Positions 16,601 through 27,100 of a stretch of DNA of 59,375 bases are shown piece by piece. The first letter of the stretch is position 1; the number at the start of each line of letters is the position of its first letter. The translations under genes and the position numbers were made by a program. Source of the DNA: Treponema sp. (GTDB taxonomy: Bacteria; Spirochaetota; Spirochaetia; Treponematales; Treponemataceae); NCBI GenBank assembly GCA_024402655.1, contig JAKSTH010000004.1:1-59375 (forward strand). The letters are read 5' to 3'. A model generated the notes under the pieces. It saw only the letters and a list, made by a program, of their open reading frames with translations. It was not told the DNA's origin and made no database searches.

Positions 16601-18047
16601 AGTCTTCTGAATATCTATCAAGTTCTTCGGCGTAATATGATTTTGAATCATAATAACTACACATAATGATTATATCATTCATATTTTCCAATTTAATTGC
16701 AGCTTTTTTATTAGCTGAATTAATTTTTTCAAATGATGAATGAATTACGTTTCCGTCTTTATCTACAGGATTGATAAAACCTATGCTTTTTAAGAATTCC
16801 TGTTGATTTTCAGTAAATTCAATATTCCGTTCAGATAAATCAAAATTTGATGTTCTTTTATTGACAATATCTTCTTTCTGGATTATATTTAAAGAGCCTT
16901 GAGTGGACATTCGTGTGGGTAATAAGAGCCCTCTTCTGTGTGACCACTCGAGGCTTTTTTGTTTGTTTTCATAAACAAGATTTCCGAGTTTTATCTGCTC
17001 AATAAACCATTCATTTTCATCTTTACCGTAAGCACTTGTTATTTCATTTACAATGATACTTCCTTGATTTTTACTGATTTGCAAAGCTACTAAGATTGTT
17101 TCATTATTTTTATCCATAGCTTCGGTCATTACAGTATAACTATCGGTTCTGGTTGCTGATTTAAAAACCATAACTGGGTCAGCAAGGAAATTTGGAATCT
17201 GCTTTATTGTTTCTATATCAATATCGTGACCATAACTATTGCCTATTTTTTGTGTTTCAGGTGCATTTATTTTTTCTAATCTTTCTTGTGTAATTGCAAT
17301 TTTGTTTGCTGGAATATTGATAGCCTGCAATACAGTACTTGTAGAGAATTCTGTAATGATTTCAGCAGAATTGAGTTTTCCAGCTTTCCAATCATCAACT
17401 TTTTGTGCAAAAGCTTTAAGTTCATTTTCATCAGCAAGAAAAAGAGGATTTTTTTCTTCTTCTATTGGAGTATCACTCATTTTTTGTACAATATTTTCTT
17501 CTACAAGAATCTTATCAAACTCATCCTTATCAGTGACAACTTCAATACCAGCTGCTTCAAATTTCTCCAGTATTGCATCTGTATAACTCTGTTTTTTTTC
17601 ATAAACATCACAAACATTTCTAATCTGACTTTTTAGTTCATCATTAATTTGTATTTCTTTTTGCTGTTTTAATGTAAAATCATTTCTGTCAAACTTTGAA
17701 ATCAAGAACTGGTCCTGGTCTGAAGTAAGCATTGATTTTCGATATTCAATACAAGCTACTTCATTTTCATTTATATTTCGATTATCAAATGAATGTGGCA
17801 ATAATTCTTTATATAAAGTTTCTGGTATTTCAACATCATAAACAATAGTTGAAATCTTATCGGAATCAAAATATGTCCAGGAACTACGATTGATTACATT
17901 TAATTGAATTATTTTACTGTCTATTTCTTTAGATATTTTGTCATATTCTTCATTACTTATATCTTCTGGAGCGAAAAAGCCATTACCATTATTTGTGAAA
18001 TATAGTGTTCCAGTAAGTTCTTTATTTATTGTATTTTCATTATCCAT
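13677..18047 (-). CDS. Large polyvalent protein with MuF-C-like and zinc metallopeptidase domains
   Basis: A 1456-aa multidomain protein. Around residues 280-385 is a MuF C-terminal-like domain (IPNFLADPVMVFKSATR ... VNEITSAYGKDENEW ... NLVYENKQKSLEW), found in phage and ICE polyvalent proteins. Around 680-820 is a zinc metallopeptidase-like region with HEYTH at about 697, a later SEIHSR and a distal EVFAEF. The N-terminal NGFFAPEDISNEEY pattern recurs at about 990 (HNVFYAEPDLPREEY), so there is an internal duplication. Family knowledge: such proteins are proposed to enter the recipient with the DNA and counter host defences. It ends DSSMER, close to the C-terminus shared with the relaxase. 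Last gene of the operon from the promoter at 29742. Confidence 0.75.
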   Translation of the reverse strand: MDNENTINKELTGTLYFTNNGNGFFAPEDISNEEYDKISKEIDSKIIQLNVINRSSWTYFDSDKISTIVYDVEIPETLYKELLPHSFDNRNINENEVACIEYRKSMLTSDQDQFLISKFDRNDFTLKQQKEIQINDELKSQIRNVCDVYEKKQSYTDAILEKFEAAGIEVVTDKDEFDKILVEENIVQKMSDTPIEEEKNPLFLADENELKAFAQKVDDWKAGKLNSAEIITEFSTSTVLQAINIPANKIAITQERLEKINAPETQKIGNSYGHDIDIETIKQIPNFLADPVMVFKSATRTDSYTVMTEAMDKNNETILVALQISKNQGSIIVNEITSAYGKDENEWFIEQIKLGNLVYENKQKSLEWSHRRGLLLPTRMSTQGSLNIIQKEDIVNKRTSNFDLSERNIEFTENQQEFLKSIGFINPVDKDGNVIHSSFEKINSANKKAAIKLENMNDIIIMCSYYDSKSYYAEELDRYSEDFFIEFSDLLYLRDPSIIPVENLAKIISDNTLNRMFNGEIEDIRPEPYQNIPVSNDFLSSISNISFKNKVSNLPAKFISESIYSANLNTGKVLTYVLHDNLMESAGFNRSSNKEHFLIEIQTDNNYEKVSNKDYPRLYKAKWDRASKAYIDKTEIPLSDLDSKTLDNIQYIAENNCNTELAKTVQTMTLENGSIYGFVHNGKIYLNPEIMNSNAAVHEYTHLWDAYTQKTNPELWNKGLELFKNTKYWNEVISDPNYQNIKDNENLVLSEIHSRISGEFAEQVLNRIAELDGKEVKLDAIDWDKETWLYIQNNFFDIENNEQEVFAEFLSTPMKDLVNEKNINLNIENTQTNTNDLFKDFQFDFSEPVTWHFVDNTSLIYADTFISNEQALSLFNAAGANDSYNKDMQYCIQYRCTSTDKNNLVYLCKYDPNVEITTPLKEINLPEDIINKVMNGVETGIKEHLQQQHTIPDYLLDAVGYGDKKVVQEEVSDYSTDSNKPEGIMYLSENHNVFYAEPDLPREEYLKLSAQTDIDELKKQQSFLYTDENDDFGYQSNILEQREVYQHKIDRLQAKIDSLNGVPNPLNEIISSQLPASMTSLHSFTEEERMGQFIGMKNDFKNYATEEEIKLLDDKFKTLFVDPESSVEIKKGEEFHLLADEFESYFQDTKNKHYNVASNQYESYADVQFESDKRSVEQEPVPDFAMVTQNGLQKFTGYYIQAYSDKNDIYTLSNGSNTIELPGETIKELNKPNLNEINFHGEVYSHILDHQYNDFFKYREPNIAAYFEHNLAVMIRTQAQNPLDTFKAAKEIIKAMPKNEQKITQELVKKIAASQNKSVNDLMLDMYNKAMIERPMNEEFINVNNPRNIIPRHMTDLIYISGHKIDDNSELRIGENINKVPVKAFKLNGKKQTIYLNLEVVSASKDKNLIVMKDSKENIYELPRDKILSQYEKNSMYNRRNQSVSVKHYNDSSMER

Positions 18048-18116
18048 AGATTATCTCCAAGTAAAAGGCAGCCAAAGAATACACTCTGGCCGCCTTATAG
18101 ATATTTTTATAAAAAA

Positions 18117-21100
18117 CTATCTTTCAATTTCCTGTTCTTTTTTATTTTCTAACTCTGGTGGGAACAGTCTTGTATTAATAGAAGGTGTCCAGGTAGAAAC
18201 AACATCGATTTTTCTATCACTCTGGTCTTTATAGAAACTGTAATAGTTGCGGCCAGCTTCAATGTCATATTTTTCTGTCATTGTAGTGTGGTTGAAAGCA
18301 ACATCAGTGAATGCATCATTTAATACATGAGCTTTCATTACAGCTTCAAAATCGTTTGATTCTTTTCCAAGCTTATTCCAGAGAGCATCTGTGATGACAG
18401 GAAATGCACCGATTGCACCAGCTTCCATTGCCGCAAACTGAAATTCATTTCTAATCTGGCTAGATTCATTTTCAAAGAAGTTCTTTGAATAATACTGAAC
18501 ACCAGTAATACTTCTGTCTGCATTTGTAAACACAACAGGAATAAAATCATCATTCCAGTTTTCTGTGTCATTAATTTTTACAGCAACAGCTTTAAGTGCT
18601 GATGTACCACCAACATAATCTCCAGCCCATTCTGGTTTAGGATCAGCAGTGAAACGGTCAACTTCATTCACAATTTGTGGTTCCATTTTCTTCCAGTGAC
18701 ATTTTCCAGGATTATTCTGACTTGGAACTGCAAGATTGAAAGTATCATGGTCCAAAATGATATGCCCTAAGAACTTGTTCATTCCATCGCTTCTTCTAAG
18801 AGAACGATCTAAACTGTCTGTAAGTTCACGGTCAAAAGAACTTTCTGTTGTGTTACCAGAAGGATGATTATGACAAACAGCAAGTTTGTAATCATCTCCA
18901 AGCTCTTCCAAACGGCTGATAACTTGTTTTAAAGTTTCATCGTTAGGTTTTGAAACATTACAGAAGTTTGGCATATGACTTGTGATAGCAAGCTGATCAG
19001 CAATTTCACCAGTTTTTTCATTAATTATGATATAACGGAAAGTTTCAAACTTCTTTGAACGATAGATTTCCATTGCAGCCTGAAGCTGTTTCCAGCCTGT
19101 AGGAGTAAGTCCACCATTCTTACTTACATTCAGATGTGTTCCATTAATTTCAAAAACACCTTTATCCTCAAAATCCTTGAAAGAAGTATACATTTCAGTT
19201 CTTTCACCATTGAGAACAGGTTCTGTAATGCGTTTTCTTTCGTTTTCAGCCTCTTTAATCTGTTCTGGTGTAATAGAAACATCATCAAGCTGAGGAACAG
19301 TTGCTTTTTTCTGTTCTTCTGGATCATATACAAACTGTCGAGGTTTTTCGAATACAGGAGCTGAAAGTTCACGAGCTTCTTTAATATCATTAATATGAAT
19401 CTCTTCACGGCCAGCCATATTTGCAATTGTAAGAGATAGTTTAAGAAGATTTGATTTACCTCTTGGTGTGAGTTTATCTTCTTCTTTATCCAGGTATGCC
19501 TGACTTTCATTATCCAGCTTACAATATTTCTGAATATCTTCAGGAGTCATATGGCTGTTATATACACCACGCTTTCTCTGAATTTCAAAAGCAGTTGCAA
19601 TCTGAGCCTTCATTTCTTCAATAGACATCTTTCGTGTATCTTTTACATCCTTTTGTACAAATGTCTTGATTTCAACACGGTCTAGCAATGGATCAGAAAT
19701 CTTCTTCCAGTATTGTTCGATGGATCTTGCACTATCGAGACAAAGCTTATCATGTGAACCATAACAACCACATGGACATGGATTCATAGCCATTGCAAGC
19801 TGGAAGTCAGCAGGATATGTAGTAGAGCGACCTGCACGGCTCAATGTAATACTGCGGCTTTCAAGAGGAACTCTAAGCAACTGAATTACAGGAGAACGGA
19901 ATTCTGCTGTTTCATCCAAAAAGAGTGTACCTTTGTGTGAAAGAGAAACTTCACCAGGTCTGCAGTTAGGACCACCACCACACATTCCTTCGATAGTTGC
20001 TGTCTGATGAGGCATACGGAATGGAGGAATAAGATTATCTCTTTTTGGTGAATCAAGGCCTGCAAGTGAATTGATTCTTGTAATTTGCTTGGATTCTTCT
20101 TCAGTTAACTTTGGAGTCAAAGCAGGCATCAAAGCCTGTGTAAGCATTGTCTTTCCACATCCAGGAGCACCTGTTGCAAGAATATTATGTTTTCCGGCAA
20201 CAGCAATTTCGATGGCACGAATTGTTTCAAAGTGGCCGTCCATTGAAATGTTTTCAAGAGCCTTTTTATACATCAAATCTTCGTTGAACTGAACTGTTTC
20301 TGTTTTTTCAATAACAGGTTCTGTTTTCTGGAAAACATTAGGCTGCAACAATTTTTCATTAACTTCTTTGAGACTTTCAGCTGTAAGAATCTTAATGCCA
20401 TCAATATTCTTAAGCAATTCTGCAGTTGTTGGGTCACATACAACATTTTTAATACCAGCAGACTTAGCAGTATTTACAGCGGCCACTGCACCACGAACAG
20501 GACGGATGCCACCAGAAAGCTCCAGTTCTCCAAGAGCAAGAACAGGTTCTGTGACAGGATATTTATTTGTCTGACCTAAAATACCTAAGGCCATAGAAAG
20601 ATCCATAGGAGCATCTTTTCTAAGGTCAGCTGGTGAAAGAGACTGAAGAACTCTTTCTGCAGGAAATTCAAGACCAGAATTTCTGAAAGCAGCCTGTATT
20701 CGTTCTCTTGTTTCTTTTACTGCAGAATCTGCTAATCCAACAATATCGAATGCTGGTATTCCAGGTCTTAAATCAGTTTCTACCTGGACAACAGTTCCTT
20801 CGTAACCAAATGGGGAGAATGTGTATACCTGAAGAGGTTTTACTGGTTCAATATCAATTTCAGAAGTTTCATAAATTACACCAGCTTTCCATGTATCTTG
20901 TTCTCCATCAACTTTTTCCATTCTGTATCGTAATGTGATTTCTTTTTGTCCATTTGAGAAAACTGAATATTGAGGACCATTAAAATTATTATATTCTACT
21001 AAGCCATATTCTTTTAATGAGAAACCTTGTTCTTCAAGCTCTTTTACTTTATCGTCATAACGAACAGCATCATTTTTTTCATCAACAATTTTAATATCCT

Positions 21101-24100
21101 GATTTTCTTCTTTCTGTTTACTTACAGAAACCTGATGATATAAATCAGAATGTAAAAGCTGGTCATTAATGATTATTTGAGCTTCTTCAAAAGTTTTTAC
21201 CTTTCCATCTACAATTCTAACTTCAAGATCTTCAATCATCGACCATTTTTCTTCAAGAATTTTTCCAGAAAGCTCATTCTCTTCATCAATTCCATCATCT
21301 GAGAAATAATGCCAGTCTAAATTATCCATCAGCATTCTACCAACAGTTTCATCTTTTTCCTGAATTTCATTATCATATCTTTCTTCTATAACTTCCTGCT
21401 TTGTTGTTTCAAAGCTGGCAAGCTGACTTTTGATATGACCATCAAAGAACTTTTCTAATTCATTCCAGCTGATAGAAGAATCTGGTCCAATTCTTTCATT
21501 CATTCTTTCAACAAACTGTAAAAGTTCTGGAGTATTATGTAAAAATCCAATGTCATCAACAAACATTGCCTGTTTTGAGCCATCTTCTTTTTCAAGAACA
21601 ATAATATCACTTGTAGATAATGAATGAGCTTTATAATCATCAGGACGATTATTATTAAGCTGTTCAAAGATTTTTTCTGATGTAACATTAACATTTCTCA
21701 TACTGTGAGTAATATCAATATGTCCAGAATAAACCATTTCATAATTATTAAAATCAATTTCTTTACCCATTGATTTTAATTCTTTAGAGCTAGCAAAACT
21801 GATATCATGTAAATCTGGATCATGTTTTAATTGATAAATAGTATAATTCTGTCGTTTAAGTGTTCCAGCATAATACTGTTCATACTGATAACGAAGATTT
21901 GCATTATCAGTTATTGCATATACCATTGGAGTAATTCCAGGAATTAATTTGTTTGCTTCATTGAAAGTAACACCAGTAGAAATTACATTATCAATAAGAA
22001 CAAGTCTTTTGCCTTCTGGAATATTGCCATCTACATAAAGCTTTGGATCTAAATCAGGAGTTGCAGCCTGCTTCTGTTCATATAATGGTTCATGTGGTTC
22101 ACATTTAAGAATATCAGCAATTTCTGCACCAGTTGCTTTTGAAACAAGTTTCGCAATTTCTTTTGTGTATTCTGCATTACCTGTATGCTGTGGAGCAGGA
22201 ATCAAAATATCATCTGGACCAATAACATTCTGATTAATAAACCAGTCTGCCATAGTTTTTACAGCTTCATTTCTTTTATCCAGGTCATCACCAGCAATGT
22301 TATGACAGATTTCACGAGTTTTCAAAGAATTATAGTAGCTGTTATATTTGATACCATTTACTTCAATAATATCTTTGTGAGATTCCAGGAATTCATTTCC
22401 ATTTTCAACAGTATAGCCATTGGCCATTAATGCTTCTGTAAGCTTTTTCATTGCATCAACATATTCAGGCATTTTCTTGAAATATTTAATGTCTTTGAGT
22501 ACATCTTCAATAATTTTACCAGCATAAATGACCTGACCATGACCTTCTGGACCAGAGTCATACATTGAGCCATCTTTGGTATCAATACCAATACAAGGAA
22601 TATAACCAGAATGATCTTCTGACATTAATTCTTCATATTTAGCAAGAGCTTCTTCCAGAGAAAGTCCTGAGAATAATTCTTCTTCAAATTCAATATTTGA
22701 AGCTACAAAATAACTTACTTCTGGATGAACAATAGCAGAAAGATTCTTACCTTCAGCTTGAACCTCCTGTTTAAGTTCTTCTTTTGGAGCATATTCAGAG
22801 AAGTATTCTGGATGTTCCTGATAAAGCATCTGTTCAATTGTTGCATTGTCCGGAACATGATAGTCCATTTCCATATAAGGAATTGAAAGAATTTCTTCAA
22901 GAGAAGTTGAACCCCATTCAGACATCTGAAGGTCACCATTCAAAATGTTGTAACCAAATCCAATTCCATCTGAGTCGATTTCTGAGAGGAAAATCTCTGT
23001 GTCACCGAGGAAGTAGCGGAAACCTACAGTATGAGTACCATCTTCATTTATAAGTTCTTTATTAGTATTGATTTTACGATATGTATCTGCAATCTGTTTT
23101 AATTTGTTTGTAAAGAACTCACCTTCTTCACCTTTTGTAAGTTCCAGGGTAAATGCAAGCTGTTGTTTTGGAACAACTTTCTTACAGATATCCAAATCTT
23201 CCTGAGTAAGTTTTTTGTCATTATTTTCATTTATAAGTTTATAAACATCTTCGATTAGAACATTTTTTGTTTCTGTAATCTTATCAAGATATCCAGCATT
23301 TTCTAAACTTATAAATAAAGCTGCACATTCTCTGTCACTTGTGAAAGCATCTTCTCTGATAGAAGCAAGATCTCTAACAATAGAGGCAAATTCACCATTT
23401 GCTCTCATCGCTTCATCAAACTTTAATGCAATATTCTGTTCAATGTCCTGGATACGATCTTCACCATCATTCTGATATAAAAGGTCATAATTCAAGTCAA
23501 AATCATTCAGAATACCAGAAGCTTTTGAAATTATTTCAAGCTGTACAGGTGTTTTTGTTTCAATATCCTTAGCAAACTGATTTTCCAGATATTCTGGTGC
23601 AGTCTGGTTTTCAGTAATGATTTCAAAATATTCAGTGGCAAGCTGCTTCAACTCTTCATATTCATTCATTGATAAATCATTACTTATAACAGGAAGGACT
23701 GAATTACCAGTCTGATTCAGTGTAAAAATCATATTACCAGATTCTGGTTCATGAATACTTACAGTAATTTTTTCACCATTCTTATGAACATTAAGAACTA
23801 GTTCAGACTGCTTAAAACTATTAATGATTTCATCAAGTCTCTGGTTTACATCTGTATTAATTTCTACAGATTCTACCGGACCAGAAACAGATTCATTATT
23901 TACACGAACTTTCTGTGCATTATGTTTATGACTATTTTCAATAGCTTCTTTGGTAATGCCATAATTTGAATAGAAATTAACACTGAAATAATCACTCTGA
24001 CTATCAGAATGATCATAGTTATATGATTCCAGATGCTGAATAACATCCTGGTATACTTTGCGGACATCTTCGTTCATCCAGGCTAAACTTCTATCATCTG

Positions 24101-27100
24101 AATATTCTGAAATATTTTTCATGTGAGCATTACGAACCTCCTGTTCAATGAATTCTTTTTTCTTATCTTCAGATAATTCTGAATAATAAGTATATTTTCG
24201 AGTTTCGCTATCCCAGATTCTGTTATTGTTAGAATCATCATTCTGTTCAACATAAGCTTTCATTAATTCGAAGTTGGTAATTTCTACAGGAGTTTCTTTA
24301 AGCTTAACAGAAATAGAAGAGCCACCAGAAAAATATTGAGAAGTAACAGAAAATTTATAACCAGGATGATTCTGTTTAATGTAGTTACGAAGATTTCGTG
24401 CAATGTCAGTTGTTGAAAGATTACTGTCATAATTGCTGCCCTGCTCTGCTTCATATTGCTTTCTGGCATTTTCTATCTGAACTGCTTTGGCTGCATTAAT
24501 GTTGGATTCTCTTTCTTCTTCTGTAACAGTCTGTGCAGGTGTTTTTTCAACATGAGATTCAAGTTCTATTCCTAAATCCTTGATTTTGTCTTCCAGTAAA
24601 GTATTTGTCCAGTTTGACATATTTACATTTGCAGGAAACTGTTCCCAGATTCTTCTGAGTTTTGCCCAGTCAACAGAATTATATGTCTTGTAATCCTCAG
24701 CATTCATGGCCTTTTGAGCATCACGGCTAGGCTGATATAGACTTTCAATACACAATTTTTTAGCTTCATTAGACATATATCTTAATGTTGTTGAAGTTTC
24801 TAAAGACAGGCTTCTATCAGTTGGAGGAATATTTTCAAATACATTTTCGTATATATTATTAACAGAATCTTCATAAACCTGATGGATATTATCTACAGCT
24901 GCTTTTAATTTATTATCAACTCTATCAGCTTCAGATGCTTCAATAAGCCATTTCTTATGAAGTTCTTTATATTCACTCTGAGCTTCATCAAGTTCTTTCA
25001 TAGCTTCCTGAACTTTTTCAGATAAAACCTTTTTTTCTTCAGAAACAAAGTTATCAATAATCTGTTTATGATTATTGTCTAAATTTGGAAAGTAAAGCTG
25101 AGTTTCAAGAGCATTAAGAGCTTCAATAAATTCATCATGAGAACATGTTGCTCTAACATAATCAAAAATAGAACCGTTTCCGTCTCCAATATCATAGCGA
25201 CTTGGTTCATAACTGAATGTATCTTCTGGATTACGAGGATTAGGAATATTGAAGAACTTGAAGTTTGTCTTGTCGTAGCCAAACTGGATTCCTTTATCTT
25301 CTTCAGGAAGCTTATCATCTCTTTCCAGATCCCAGTAGTTGTCTGCAGAGCCATATTTCTGTTCTGCATACTTCTTACGGTTGTGGAATTCAGAGTCAGC
25401 CTGCATAAGAATTTCATTGAATTCTGTTACAGTATATACCTTGTTTTCTGAAGGAAATTTAGGACTTTCTGATGAGAACATTACGACATACGGAATTTTC
25501 TTTTCTTCGTATTCTGCCTTAATTCTGTCTTGGACATTTTCGTACAATTCAGGAAGAAACTTATACTGAACATCACGATTAAATGCCTCAATTGCAGTAT
25601 ACCATTTATTACCCTGTACATGAGTTTCTGGGTCAAGTTCAAAGTTCTGAATAATGGTCAAAGCTTCTTTGTTACCATTGGCAATGTCAGCCATGATTTC
25701 ATCGACCATTGGTTTATACCATTTTTCATAACGTATTGTTTTATTCTCTAAAGTTGTACCATTTTCTTTTTCTTCGTCTGTAAGAGTAAGAAAAGTTTCT
25801 GTAACAATGTTATTTAATTTAATCTGTGCATCACGGATATCTTGTTCTGCTTTAGATAAAACAACATTCTGATTTTCTGCTGATAATGTACGAACAATTT
25901 CTGTACCTCTTTTCTCTGCATCGAAAAGAATATTAGAAAGTGTTGGCATAGTTTTATCTCTTGTACCACGATCACGAATATCATTTTCCAATACAGGCAT
26001 AATTTTTGTTTTAAACTCTTCTGCAATTTGAGGATCTACAGAGAGTTTCATGCCAGAACGACAAGCTGCGATATATGTTCCTAAATATTCTCTAGGTTCA
26101 CTGCTTGCAATAACCATTGAAATATCAGATAAATTATTTACTTTTACAATCTTATTTTTATATTCAGCAATAAGAATATCAGGATTCTGAATTTGTTCTG
26201 GAAAGAATAATGAAGAAGTATGTACTTCTCCCTGTTCATCCTTAAAATTAAATAAAACACCTTTTTCATTTTCTTTAAAACTACTTCCAGAAGCTATAAT
26301 GGTTGTTCGTGGAAAAACTATATCAGATTTATATCCCATTTCCATTTTTGCAAACTGAACTGGAATAAGGCGGCCAGCAGGGAAACAATAACCAGAGTTT
26401 GCATTATATATAGCTTCAGCTTTGATAATACCAGCGGCATTTGGAAGAAAAGGAGCTTTATTTTCTTCTAAGCCTTTTTTCATAACCACTGCATTATGCT
26501 GAGGAATCCAGAAACCGTTGAATTCTTCTTTTGAAATTGTAGAATCTTCCATTTCACGAAGACCATTTGCTCTTTCCATAGCTTCTGCTTCTGCATCCAG
26601 GTGAGAAAGTTCTGCGTTCATTTCACGGCTATCTCTTTCATCTCTGGCCTGCTCTACACCATTATCATGATTAGTCCAATTCTGCTGAATTGAATCAACA
26701 ACTCTTTCATAATTTGTAGCTTCTATTTCATTAATAAGTTCACTTAAATCGGAATAATCACGGATAACCCAGTCATTGATAGATAAATCATCTGGATGAA
26801 ATTCCTTTAATACAACCTGAGCTGCAGTTCTGATATCTTCTGGCATTGTAATATCACCAGAAACACCCTGGCCGCCATCAATTAATTTAAAATCTTTGTC
26901 ATATAATGTGTAATCCCATCTGTCATCATCATCAATTGACTGGATCAAGAAATATTCGCCAGTCTTAGGATTATGTAATGCAAGTTCAACAGGATTACCA
27001 ATATCTGCAGTTACAAAAACATTCGAGTTTAAAATATTATCATTAATTAAAACTAAATCAGCTTCTGTTAGTTTATTTAATGCTGCAGCATGTGCATCAG

